Below, in pieces: positions 50,445 to 59,695 of a DNA stretch of 64,000 bases. Where the stretch lies: contig NZ_JAXCLE010000006.1 of assembly GCF_037027585.1 (NCBI RefSeq), positions 124,001 to 188,000 of the forward strand. Reading direction: 5' to 3'. A model generated the notes under the pieces. It did not search any database, was not told the DNA's origin, and saw only the letters and a list, made by a program, of their open reading frames with translations. The position numbers were made by a program, and so were the translations under genes. Origin of the DNA: Solibacillus ferritrahens (lineage in GTDB: Bacteria; Bacillota; Bacilli; Bacillales_A; Planococcaceae). Positions within the stretch are counted from its first letter, which is position 1; each line of letters starts with the position of its first letter.

Positions 50445-52181
50445 TTAAATCGCAACCCAATGTCCCTTTGATACTTCAACAAGCTCTGTATTTTCCACAT
50501 CAAAGCGATTTGCAATAAGCTCCTCTTCAGTCATTACTTTGCGCTTTTTCAGTTTTTCAATCGCAGGATCAGGTATTGGAATGGAATCAAGCAGCATTTT
50601 CGTATACGGATGCAGAGGATTAGCATAAAGCTCTTCACTTTCTGCTAATTCGACAATTTTCCCGCCATACATAACAGCTACTCGATCACTAATATGCTTT
50701 ACCATAGATAAATCATGAGCGATGAATAAATAGGTTAATCCAAGTCGCTGCTGCAAGTCTTTTAATAAATCCACTACTTGCTTTTGAATCGAAACATCCA
50801 ATGCTGAAAGTGGCTCATCGCAGACAATAAATTGTGGTTCTACTGCAAGTGCACGGGCAATTCCGATTCGTTGGCGCTGACCACCGCTGAATTCATGTGG
50901 GTAACGAAGTGCATGCTCTTTATTCAGACCGACAAGTTCTAATAGCTCTTCAACTCGATTACGGCGAGCTTCTTTAGAAGGGGATAGTTTATGCACATCA
51001 AGCGCTTCTCCAATAATATCCAAAACCTTTTTCCGTGGATTTAAGCTTGAATAAGGATCCTGGAAAATCATCTGCATATAACGGCGCATGCTTTTCAACT
51101 CGTTTTTCGAAAGACGGGTAACAGGTACACCTTTATAAAGTACCTCTCCATCAGTCGGTTCATGTAATTGTAATAATGTCCGTCCTGTTGTAGATTTACC
51201 GGACCCTGATTCACCGACTAGCCCAAGTGTTTCCCCAGGATATATATAGAAGGATAAATCATCCACTGCTTTTAATACATTGCCTTTAGCTAATTCAAAA
51301 TGCTTTGAAATGTTTTTCACTTCCACTAAAGGAACATTCACATCCAGATCTGACGATAAATTAGGCATTACTTTTGGTTCTTTCTTTTCATGGAGCTTTG
51401 GCAGTGCATTTAATAATCGCTTAGTATAAGGATGCTTTGGATTGGAGAAAATTTCTTCCGTCTTACCATGCTCAACTACTTCTCCTTCCTTCATAACAAC
51501 AACACGATCGCACATACCCGCCACAACACCTAAATCATGCGTGATTAATATAATGGATGTACCAAATCGTTCTTGCATATTTTTCATTAAAGAAAGAATT
51601 TGTGCTTGAATTGTTACATCGAGTGCTGTTGTCGGTTCGTCTGCAATTAAAAGGGAAGGGTTACACGCTAAAGCCATGGCAATCATTACCCGTTGACGCA
51701 TTCCACCACTAAATTCATGTGGGTATTGATTATAGCGCTCTTCACTGTTCTTAATGCCGACAAGCTTCAATAATTCAATTGTTTTTGCAGATGCATCCTT
51801 TTTTGAAGCACCTTGATGCTTAATAATTCCTTCTGCAATCTGGTCACCAATACGGATAGTCGGATTGGTTGATGTCATCGGATCCTGAAAAATCATACTA
51901 ATATCTTTTCCGCGGATAGATTCCATTTCTTTTTCAGATTGGGTAACTAGGTTTTTTCCTTGAAATTGGATTATGCCGTCTTTCAAAAAAGAAGGGGGAG
52001 ACGGAAGCAGGCGCATAATGGAACGAGCAGTAACACTTTTGCCACTACCGGATTCCCCTACAATACCAACTGTTTCTCCTTTATTTACATGAAAACTTAC
52101 GCCTTTTACTGCTTCGAATTCTTGTTCACCAGTAATAAAAGAAACCCGTAAATTTTTTACTTCAAGCAACTTCTCACTCAT
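50445..52181 (-). CDS. fused double ATP-binding protein of a peptide/nickel-type ABC transporter
   Basis: The 578-residue protein joins DppD-like (residues 1 to about 270) and DppF-like (about 285 to end) ATPase halves. Each half has Walker A GESGSGKS, a signature (FSGGMRQRVMIAMAL; FSGGQRQRIGIARAL), a Walker B (LLIADEPTTALD; FIVCDEPLSALD) and the C-terminal oligopeptide domain (HPYTKRLLNALPKL; HPYTKMLLDSIP). It is transcribed away from the permease and binding-protein genes that it must energise, with a 165-base shared upstream region. Confidence 0.92.
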   Translation of the reverse strand: MSEKLLEVKNLRVSFITGEQEFEAVKGVSFHVNKGETVGIVGESGSGKSVTARSIMRLLPSPPSFLKDGIIQFQGKNLVTQSEKEMESIRGKDISMIFQDPMTSTNPTIRIGDQIAEGIIKHQGASKKDASAKTIELLKLVGIKNSEERYNQYPHEFSGGMRQRVMIAMALACNPSLLIADEPTTALDVTIQAQILSLMKNMQERFGTSIILITHDLGVVAGMCDRVVVMKEGEVVEHGKTEEIFSNPKHPYTKRLLNALPKLHEKKEPKVMPNLSSDLDVNVPLVEVKNISKHFELAKGNVLKAVDDLSFYIYPGETLGLVGESGSGKSTTGRTLLQLHEPTDGEVLYKGVPVTRLSKNELKSMRRYMQMIFQDPYSSLNPRKKVLDIIGEALDVHKLSPSKEARRNRVEELLELVGLNKEHALRYPHEFSGGQRQRIGIARALAVEPQFIVCDEPLSALDVSIQKQVVDLLKDLQQRLGLTYLFIAHDLSMVKHISDRVAVMYGGKIVELAESEELYANPLHPYTKMLLDSIPIPDPAIEKLKKRKVMTEEELIANRFDVENTELVEVSKGHWVAI

Positions 52182-52346
52182 AAATGTTCATCCTTTATAA
52201 AATTAAATAATATTGTTGACTTATCGATTTTCGTTCTACATAATACATTACTATACAGGTAGGAATTATACAATATTTAAAGTTTATACGACTCTCTTCA
52301 TTTATTGAGTCGAAAGATTATAAGTTAGAAAGGAGCTTTAAGTTCC

Positions 52347-53744
52347 ATGCAGCAATTGTTTTTTGAAAGCTTTCAAAAAAATGCTTCTAGGAAAAGCTAT
52401 TATTTTACCTATGTATTGCTCGGCCTGCTTGTTCACATTATCACCTTTCCAATCTATATGGTGAATCGTTCTAAATCAACGTATGCTGAAAATGCAATGA
52501 ATGTGAAACAGCAGATAATGGACAGCGGCAAAGTCATACAATGGCAGCAGCAATATGAAGCAGAAGAAAGAACGAAAGCACAGTTTTTCAAACAAAGTAT
52601 TATAGAGCAGGAAATTGCAGTGAAAGCAAAGCAGTTAGCGCAAATGAAATTAGAGCGGGAAGCAGAAAAAACGCTTACTACTACCGGTATACTGAAAAAC
52701 TCCTATAAAAATTACTTCAGTAATCTTCTAAAACAACCACTATTTTTACTGATTACTATAATTCCAGGTATTTTTATGTACGCTCTACTACTTATTACGA
52801 GTAATCCTTTTATTCGTTTTATATTTGAACGCTTATTGCAAAGCGTGTTTGTCATTATTGGGGTGGCAACACTTGTATTTACAATTTTGTACATTTCACC
52901 ATTTGACCCGGCGCGGAATTTACTAGGGGTAGAAGCAACACCTGCACAAATCGAAAACTTTAATAAGCTTTACGGGTTGGATCAGCCGTATTTAGTACAG
53001 CTTTGGCATTCATTATCCGGGCTTTTTACTTTTGATTTAGGAACTTCTTTCGCAGGGAAGGAAGATGTCACACAAAGTATTTTAAATAAATTCCCCGTTA
53101 CCTTGGAAATTGCAATGTTTTCACTCTTGATGGCGATTGCCATTGCGATTCCTGTAGGGATTATTTCTGCAGTAAGACCGAACTCATTTATTGACTACGT
53201 ATTCATGTTTGTAGCGTTAATCGGTTTATCTATTCCAAGCTTTTGGCAAGGATTAATATTTATTTTAACGTTCTCATTAGAATTAAAATGGTTCCCGGCA
53301 ACGTACAACCCGAACAATTGGATGTCGATTGTTTTGCCGATTATTGTACTCGGAACATCGATTACCGCATCGATCGCGCGTATGACACGTTCAAGCATGT
53401 TGGAAGTCATTCATGAGGATTACATTATTACTGCAAAAGCAAAAGGGTTAAGTGAGCGTAAAGTCATTACGAAACATGCGATCCGTAATGCAATGATTCC
53501 TATTATTACAGTAATCGGATTGTTATTTGGCGGAATGCTTGGCGGTGCTGCAGTAACAGAGAAAGTATTTAATATTAGCGGGATTGGAAGCTATATTGTC
53601 GACAAACAATTCATTCCCGACATTCCGGCAATTTTAGGCGGGGTTGTCTATATTGCAATCACGATTTCTGTGGTCAATATGTTGATCGATATTTTATACG
53701 CATTCTTTGACCCAAGAATCCGTTCAAAAATGAAAAAATCATAG
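52347..53744 (+). CDS. peptide ABC transporter permease (DppB type) with N-terminal extension
   Basis: Residues from about 157 on are a normal DppB/OppB permease: FIFERLLQSVFVIIGVATLVFTILYISPFDPA, LYGLDQPYLVQLWHSL, the EAA loop EDYIITAKAKGLSERKVITKHAIRNAMIP and the C-terminal DPRIR. The first about 155 residues are extra: a membrane helix (21-40), a Gln/Glu/Lys-rich coiled-coil segment (55-112), and another membrane helix (128-148). Total length 465 against about 310 in the family. AAAGGAG precedes the ATG. Confidence 0.88.
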   Translation: MQQLFFESFQKNASRKSYYFTYVLLGLLVHIITFPIYMVNRSKSTYAENAMNVKQQIMDSGKVIQWQQQYEAEERTKAQFFKQSIIEQEIAVKAKQLAQMKLEREAEKTLTTTGILKNSYKNYFSNLLKQPLFLLITIIPGIFMYALLLITSNPFIRFIFERLLQSVFVIIGVATLVFTILYISPFDPARNLLGVEATPAQIENFNKLYGLDQPYLVQLWHSLSGLFTFDLGTSFAGKEDVTQSILNKFPVTLEIAMFSLLMAIAIAIPVGIISAVRPNSFIDYVFMFVALIGLSIPSFWQGLIFILTFSLELKWFPATYNPNNWMSIVLPIIVLGTSITASIARMTRSSMLEVIHEDYIITAKAKGLSERKVITKHAIRNAMIPIITVIGLLFGGMLGGAAVTEKVFNISGIGSYIVDKQFIPDIPAILGGVVYIAITISVVNMLIDILYAFFDPRIRSKMKKS

Positions 53745-53757
53745 GAGAGAGTAACAC

Positions 53758-55254
53758 GTGAAATTTATATCAGATGTAAAACTGCTGTTGAAAATAACAC
53801 AAGAGTATGTAAATGCACAGTTTACCATTGCTTTTTCTGCGATTTTTTCATTGCTGTTTTTACTTTATTGTTTTAACTTTTCAGAAGGTGTTTGGAGACC
53901 GATTGTATTGGTGTTCTTTGCAATCTATGCTGCAACAACCATTTACGTATGGCTCACATCACTAGTTATAAAAAAGGATTTGGCGAAGCATCGTGAAGTG
54001 ACTAAACGGAGTCGATTGCTCGGCATTCCGCTTATTTTAACAGTTTTCGCTGGGAATGTTTTTGCAGCGGGCTATGGTTTTATGCTTGCTTCAAAAAATA
54101 AGACGGCCGAATACACATTTGCCGTCTATGCATTTCTAACGCAAATCTTTATTTTAATGATTTCAGGTTTAAACATATTCAAGCCATACGTTGTGGACAC
54201 ATTTATACTCGCGATGGGTACATTCATCATTTTAGCGGCGTTGTATTTAGTTACAGCTATTTTAATAGCGAGACATGTAACGGTTGATACGGCTCCAAAA
54301 TGGATGTTGCCTCTAGGGATCGTATTACTTATTCCAACATTAACAGGTAATTTCTTTTCATTACTTCTAGGAATTACGTTAATACGGAAAGCACGTAACA
54401 CGGACCCGTCTGCTGTAGAGAAATGGCAAAAAACGTGGAACAAAATATTGCGTAATACGATGGCAGTGTTCGGTTTATTTTTCATCGTATTTATGTTCAG
54501 TTTATCGGTTGTCAGCTCATGGACATTTGACTATGACTTTGCAGTTGAAAACAACTATGCTGTGTTATTGCAAACACCAACCCTTGAATATCCATTAGGT
54601 ACTGATAATTTTGGCCGAGATTTATTCTCACGTATTGTGTTTGGTGCGCAGATTTCATTAATTGTAGGTTTTTGTGCAACGATTATTCCAGCTTTAATCG
54701 GTGGGGCACTTGGTGCGATTTCAGGGTATTACGGTAAAAACACAGACAATATTATTATGCGTGCACTTGATGTGCTCTATGCTATCCCGGGTATTTTACT
54801 GGCAATTGCCATTATCGCAGCTTTTGGAGCAAATACGACGAACTTAATTATCGCGTTAAGTGTTGGCGCGATTCCGACTTATGCGCGTACGATGCGTGCA
54901 AATGTAATGCAAATCTCAAACTACGAATTTGTGGAATCTGCCAGGGCATTAGGGGCAAACGATCGCTCGATTATTTTCAGGCATATCGTTCCAAATGCTT
55001 TAGCACCAATGATTGTAAAGGCGACTTTAACAATTGGGGGGGCGGTAATTTCCACAAGTAGTTTAAGCTTCCTTGGCCTCGGCATTGAGCCACATATACC
55101 GGAATGGGGCAATATTTTAAAAGTAGGAAGCACTTATTTGGAATCACATTCTTATTTAGCGATTTTCCCTGGGCTGTGCATCATGCTGCTTGTTTTATCG
55201 TTTAACTTCTTTGGCGATGGACTGCGTGACGCACTAGACCCGAAATCAAATTAA
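53758..55254 (+). CDS. peptide ABC transporter permease (DppC type) with multi-helix N-terminal extension
   Basis: From about residue 230 the protein is a DppC/OppC permease: LRNTMAVFGLFFIVFMFSL, YPLGTDNFGRDLFSRIVFGAQISL, the EAA loop YEFVESARALGANDRSIIFRHIVPNALAP, GLGIEPHIPEWGNIL. The first about 225 residues add five to six membrane helices not part of the family and a KAR-rich linker. Length is 498 against about 300. Starts with GTG after GGAGAG, 13 bases after the first permease gene. Confidence 0.88.
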   Translation: MKFISDVKLLLKITQEYVNAQFTIAFSAIFSLLFLLYCFNFSEGVWRPIVLVFFAIYAATTIYVWLTSLVIKKDLAKHREVTKRSRLLGIPLILTVFAGNVFAAGYGFMLASKNKTAEYTFAVYAFLTQIFILMISGLNIFKPYVVDTFILAMGTFIILAALYLVTAILIARHVTVDTAPKWMLPLGIVLLIPTLTGNFFSLLLGITLIRKARNTDPSAVEKWQKTWNKILRNTMAVFGLFFIVFMFSLSVVSSWTFDYDFAVENNYAVLLQTPTLEYPLGTDNFGRDLFSRIVFGAQISLIVGFCATIIPALIGGALGAISGYYGKNTDNIIMRALDVLYAIPGILLAIAIIAAFGANTTNLIIALSVGAIPTYARTMRANVMQISNYEFVESARALGANDRSIIFRHIVPNALAPMIVKATLTIGGAVISTSSLSFLGLGIEPHIPEWGNILKVGSTYLESHSYLAIFPGLCIMLLVLSFNFFGDGLRDALDPKSN

Positions 55255-55273
55255 TTTTTTGGAGGAACTATTC

Positions 55274-57082
55274 ATGAATAAAAAGTTATTTACATTAGCA
55301 TCAACAGCAACAGTAGCAGCAGTAGCATTAACAGGTTGTGTAGAAACAAAATCGGATGTAAAAGAAAATGATGGGGCAGAAAGCACTGGAACGAAACCAG
55401 TTATTGAATTATTAGGTATGGGTTCTTCTGAGCAGGATATGAACATCGTACGCGATCAATTAGTGAAAAACGGCTTTGATGTAAAGCTGAACATTCAACC
55501 GGATTACGGTTCATTTACAGCGCAACAAGATGCAGGCAACTTCGACATTGCGATTTCAAGCTGGACGACAGTTACAGGGAACCCTGACTATGCAGTGCGC
55601 GGTCTATTTAAATCAGGTGGCGACTACAGCCGCACAGCAGACAAAACAGTTGATAAATTAATCGACGAAGCAAGTACTTTAACAGGTGATGAAGCGAAAG
55701 AAAAATATAAAGAGCTTGAACAAGCACTAGTATTCGATAATGCTTACATTGCACCACTTTACATTTCTCAAAAGTTCCAAGGAATTTATAAAACAGAAGT
55801 TAACCCGGATACAGTGCGTTTACCAAAATCACGTGCCCAGGCTTGGGAAACAATTTCGTTTAATGATGAAGGTAAAAATGCTTCTGAAACTTTAGTATTG
55901 CACCAAGCAATTGCATCATTAACTTCACTTGACCCAGTAAAAGCAAACGACGGATCAATTAACACGTTAAATACGAATATGTATGTGCGTTTAGTAAATT
56001 TATCGGATACAGATGATGTCGTTTCTGAAGGTTCATTATCGTATGACCATGCAATTGCAGAAAACAACGAAGAGTATTATTTCGTACTGCGTGATGACAT
56101 TAACTTCGCGAAAGTAGAAGGTGAGAAAGCGGTTGATACGGGTGATTTAGTATCGGCAGAAGATGTTGTATTCTCACTAAACCGTGCAAAAGATGAAAAT
56201 TCTGTACCGGATCACCGCACATATTCAATCCATGAAAATATCGATACAGTCGAAATCGTTTCGGATCTTACTTCATTGGAGTCAGTTAAAACCGCTGATG
56301 GTAAATCGATTTTAGAAGAATTATCGGATGAATTACCAGCTACTATTTCTGAAGTTGTAACAGATGAAAAAGATGTAGACAACGCAGCAGGTAAGTACCA
56401 AGTTGTTAAACTAACAACGCCAAATCCTTTCCCGCAAGTATTAAATTACTTAGCTCACCAATCTGGCGGTATCGTATCGGAAGCTGCAGTAACAGCAGTA
56501 AATACATTTGATGTAGCAAGTTATGACCCGAACTCAGATATTGCTTACGGTGATCAATCGACAATTACGGAAGGTGGCAGCTACGCTAACCATCTAGCTG
56601 CATCTGGTCCATATATTTTAGTGAAGAAAAATGACTATGAAGCTACATTCGTGAAAAACCCGGCTTATCAAGCAGGAACTGAAAACGAACCGAAAATTGA
56701 AAACATCAGCGTTCGTTTCATCCAAGATAATGATAGTGCACTTTCTGCATTGCGTAACGGTGAAATTCACGTATTACAATCAGTGCCTGAAACGAAAACA
56801 GACGTAGTAGAAGGCGATGAAAACCTACAATTGAAAACTGCCGACAGTAACGCCGTATCTTATTTATTGTTCAATACAAGCGGCCGTGAAACTGCTAAAT
56901 CAGCAGACTTACGTAAAGCAGTACTATATTCAATTAATCAATCAGAGTTCATCAGCTACTATCAAGACAAGAAAAAGCCAGCAGTATCAACAGTTACACC
57001 TTTAATTGACACAGGATTAAAACTAGAGGCTGACAGCGCAAAAGTTAAAGAGTTTTTAAACGCTTATAACGAATCAAAATAA
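55274..57082 (+). CDS. peptide ABC transporter substrate-binding lipoprotein, apparently circularly permuted
   Basis: The 602-residue lipoprotein (lipobox ALTGC, Cys22) belongs to the SBP_bac_5 (DppA/OppA) family, but the halves are swapped. Residues about 42-195 (IELLGMGSSEQDMNIVRDQL, FDIAISSWTT, AYIAPLYISQKFQGIYK) are normally the C-terminal lobe. The usual N-terminal start, ETLVLHQAIASLTSLDPVKAND, comes only at residue 205. The chain ends with LRKAVLYSINQSEFI and a helix that would normally lead into IELL. ATG 55274 is eight bases after GGAGG. It is the last gene of the permease operon. Confidence 0.9.
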   Translation: MNKKLFTLASTATVAAVALTGCVETKSDVKENDGAESTGTKPVIELLGMGSSEQDMNIVRDQLVKNGFDVKLNIQPDYGSFTAQQDAGNFDIAISSWTTVTGNPDYAVRGLFKSGGDYSRTADKTVDKLIDEASTLTGDEAKEKYKELEQALVFDNAYIAPLYISQKFQGIYKTEVNPDTVRLPKSRAQAWETISFNDEGKNASETLVLHQAIASLTSLDPVKANDGSINTLNTNMYVRLVNLSDTDDVVSEGSLSYDHAIAENNEEYYFVLRDDINFAKVEGEKAVDTGDLVSAEDVVFSLNRAKDENSVPDHRTYSIHENIDTVEIVSDLTSLESVKTADGKSILEELSDELPATISEVVTDEKDVDNAAGKYQVVKLTTPNPFPQVLNYLAHQSGGIVSEAAVTAVNTFDVASYDPNSDIAYGDQSTITEGGSYANHLAASGPYILVKKNDYEATFVKNPAYQAGTENEPKIENISVRFIQDNDSALSALRNGEIHVLQSVPETKTDVVEGDENLQLKTADSNAVSYLLFNTSGRETAKSADLRKAVLYSINQSEFISYYQDKKKPAVSTVTPLIDTGLKLEADSAKVKEFLNAYNESK

Positions 57083-57091
57083 TAGAAGTGT

Positions 57092-57128
57092 AACCGGAGT
57101 ATTCTTAATTGAGTGCTCCGGTTTTTTT
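57092..57128 (+). terminator. intrinsic terminator of the ABC transporter operon
   Basis: ACCGGAG (57093-57099) pairs with CTCCGGT (57115-57121) followed by seven T. Confidence 0.85.
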
Positions 57129-57152
57129 GGTGCACCTGTTAAGTCCTTATTT

Positions 57153-57705
57153 GGTTCATCACCATAAGTCGGGATGACAAAATTTAAAAAATAAGATTTT
57201 CTCATTAAAACCGTTCTGCTGCGCTACGGGGAAAGGCGTTGAAGCAAGTGTTTTTGAATCTCACGTCCGTTCAGGTAAATAGAGGAAGGAATTTCCGTTA
57301 TTTCGAAAACAACATAAAAAATAGTGAAAATAAGGGAAGGAATTTCCGTTATTGACCTAAAAAACATGAAATTTCGGGATTTTATTTAAAATAACGGTAA
57401 AACGTTCCCTTATTTATCCCAAAATGAGCAACAACATTAAAATAACGGTAAAATCTTCCCTTATTGAAAACTGATGGCGAATTATTTTTTTTTTGCAAAA
57501 ATAAGGCGCTTTCTATCTGCTAAGGCGTTGGTCGGACGCTTCAGCACTTTTGTTCCATCATTTTATAACGAGGGAAATGTGCCTCACAAGCAGCAATGCA
57601 ATGATAAAAACACGTATTACCGGTTTTTAGCGCTGTCTTGCCGTAGCCCAACAATCTATCAAGTGAAAGTTTTATTAGAAAATCAACCCCATGTTTTGTT
57701 GAACC
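57153..57705 (+). mobile_element. 553-bp non-autonomous element (MITE-like) with four-module core
   Basis: The left end is GGTTCATCACCATAAG; the right end reads in reverse GGTTCAACAAAACATGGGG, giving an imperfect inverted repeat. The element is flanked by the 8-bp direct repeat CCTTATTT (57145-57152 and 57706-57713). The core 57277-57466 is a copy of the four-module repeat. There is no transposase. A truncated inverted copy is at 7276-7693. An 8-bp duplication fits ISL3-type elements, but I cannot confirm the family. No gene is seen in 57083-57786. Confidence 0.7.
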
Positions 57706-57786
57706 CCTTATTTAGAATATTTAACATCAACTTACTTTTTCATGGTACAATTTACATGCGAGTTTAATTAAGAAAGGTTGATTTTC

Positions 57787-59595
57787 ATGACTAATAAAAA
57801 ATCAGCAGCACTATTTTCCATTCTTTCCATTCCTGCTGCAATTGTAATTACGGATGCACCTGCTTATGCAAATAGCAGTAATTCCTATGATTGGCAAGTA
57901 TATAACGTAGAGAGCTTAATCGATCAGATTAATTCTGCAAGCAGTACATATGATTACTACTTAAAAGAAGCACGAAATGCCTACAATGCATTAACGTATT
58001 ACCAGCAGACGCAAGTAAGGAATGCGGCGACATTATTTTATTATTTAGATACATATGAAAACCATCAAGACATTTTGAATATATTTGTTGGAAAAATGAA
58101 TGCAATTTCAGCTAGAAACAGTACATTTATTCGAGATATAGAAGACGCGAATCGTTATTACAATTCATTAACGTATTCACAGAAAAATGCTATACCGAAC
58201 CATTTATACATACAACTTCAAAATTATGTAGAGAACCTGAAAAAAATGGAGGCTGTACAACTCAGCTTCGAACAATTAAATACAAAAGATTGGAACTATC
58301 TATCGAACTATCAATCCGCGATGCAAGCGTACAATTTATTGCCTTATGATTTCCGTACTTTACTGTCACCGATTGCAAATGAAAAAATGCGTGAGTATGA
58401 ACAGCAACAGTCACCTGCCTACAATCGTTCAATCGCGCAAAAGGTAATGACAGCCATATCGAAATTGAACACTTCCTCAACACAGCAGCAAGTAGAAGCG
58501 GTACGTAAGGAATATAATGCCTTAAACACAGTGCAGCAAAGATTAGTAACAAATTTAGAAGATTTATTATATATAGAAGAAGCTCAGCGCAATATCGCGT
58601 TTGGTTGGGACCCGTACTATTATGAAGATAATCGACAAAAGGAAGATCCAACGTCGATTGAAGTTTCAAAAAAAGAGAATTCGTATTCAGTGTTAATTCC
58701 TGTATCGGATATGAAGTGGAATACACCAACTAAAATAACGGTTTCTGACAGCATTTCGCTTTCCATTCCTCGAAGTGCAATACCTGCTTCTTACAATAAT
58801 GGAGTAGTTGCGGTGAGTATTGATGAAGTAAAAGGGGGGTCCATTTTGTTTTCAGCAAGTATGGATAACGAAAATTTACAGTTTTCATCCTATATTGATA
58901 TTGAAGTAAAAAATATCCCTGCATCAGCAACAATACTTCGTTTAGGTAATGACGGTGAATTTGAAGCAACGCCCTATACGAGAGTGGCGAACAAGCATGT
59001 GTTAAAGACAAAAAATTCAGCAGAATATATCGTTTCCGAGCATAATCCAAAGTTCTTTGATATTCAGGGAGACGGTCACCGCTATCAAATTGAGCAGCTA
59101 GCGAAACGTAAAATTGTATCAGGAGTTGAAAATAACTATTTCAAACCGAGTGCTCATGTTACGTTAGCGCAATATGCTGCAATGATTTCCCGCTCAATGG
59201 GTTTAAAGGCTAATGAAGATTCTACTTATCAAGATGTTCATGGGAAATGGTTTGAGGCATCTATCCAATCACTACTTGAGGTAGGGATATTGGACAATAA
59301 AAATTCAAATTATTTTAATGCTGAACAAGTGGTGACACGTAAACAAGCTGCACTACTATCTATCCGTATGCTGCAGCATGCAGGAGTGACAATTTCTGAT
59401 CCAAACTTAAGTAAAATTCCTTTCACGGATCTTAAACAGCTTTCTTCTTCGGAGCGCTACTATATCGCATTGGCATATGAATATGGCATTTTCGGAGGGA
59501 AAGAGAATGGCCAGTTTGATCCAAATGGAAAATTAACACGATCCCAAATGGCGAAAGTATTACACCGCACTTTACAAATTGCTAAGATGATTTAG
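57787..59595 (+). CDS. S-layer homology (SLH) domain surface protein
   Basis: The 602-residue secreted protein has a signal peptide (KKSAALFSILSIPAAIVITD..AYA), about 240 residues of helical repeats rich in Tyr and Asn (YNALTYYQQTQVRNA, YNSLTYSQKNAIPNH, YNLLPYDFRTLLSP, YNALNTVQQRLVTNL), a beta domain, and three C-terminal SLH motifs (from about 417, 477 and 538: FFDIQGDGHRYQIEQLA, YQDVHGKWFEASIQSLLE, FTDLKQLSSSERYYIALAYE). The SLH motifs bind pyruvylated secondary wall polymer. ATG 57787 is preferred; -10 TACAAT is at 57745. Confidence 0.88.
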   Translation: MTNKKSAALFSILSIPAAIVITDAPAYANSSNSYDWQVYNVESLIDQINSASSTYDYYLKEARNAYNALTYYQQTQVRNAATLFYYLDTYENHQDILNIFVGKMNAISARNSTFIRDIEDANRYYNSLTYSQKNAIPNHLYIQLQNYVENLKKMEAVQLSFEQLNTKDWNYLSNYQSAMQAYNLLPYDFRTLLSPIANEKMREYEQQQSPAYNRSIAQKVMTAISKLNTSSTQQQVEAVRKEYNALNTVQQRLVTNLEDLLYIEEAQRNIAFGWDPYYYEDNRQKEDPTSIEVSKKENSYSVLIPVSDMKWNTPTKITVSDSISLSIPRSAIPASYNNGVVAVSIDEVKGGSILFSASMDNENLQFSSYIDIEVKNIPASATILRLGNDGEFEATPYTRVANKHVLKTKNSAEYIVSEHNPKFFDIQGDGHRYQIEQLAKRKIVSGVENNYFKPSAHVTLAQYAAMISRSMGLKANEDSTYQDVHGKWFEASIQSLLEVGILDNKNSNYFNAEQVVTRKQAALLSIRMLQHAGVTISDPNLSKIPFTDLKQLSSSERYYIALAYEYGIFGGKENGQFDPNGKLTRSQMAKVLHRTLQIAKMI

Positions 59596-59628
59596 TTTGT
59601 GTGAAAAATAAGTCTATCTGGATACCTC

Positions 59629-59664
59629 AAAAAGAGAGATTGCAAGGAAGCAATCTCTCTTTTG
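59629..59664. terminator. bidirectional terminator
   Basis: AAAAGAGAGATTGC (59630-59643) and GCAATCTCTCTTTT (59650-59663) form a perfect 14-bp stem between convergent genes. Confidence 0.9.
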
Positions 59665-59695
59665 TCATGAACTGAAACAATTATGCTGCAGTTAC

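Noticed and set aside
57474..57767. 97-codon rightward frame before the SLH protein
   Set aside because: It lies inside the 553-bp mobile element and overlaps the promoter of the SLH gene; no ribosome site.
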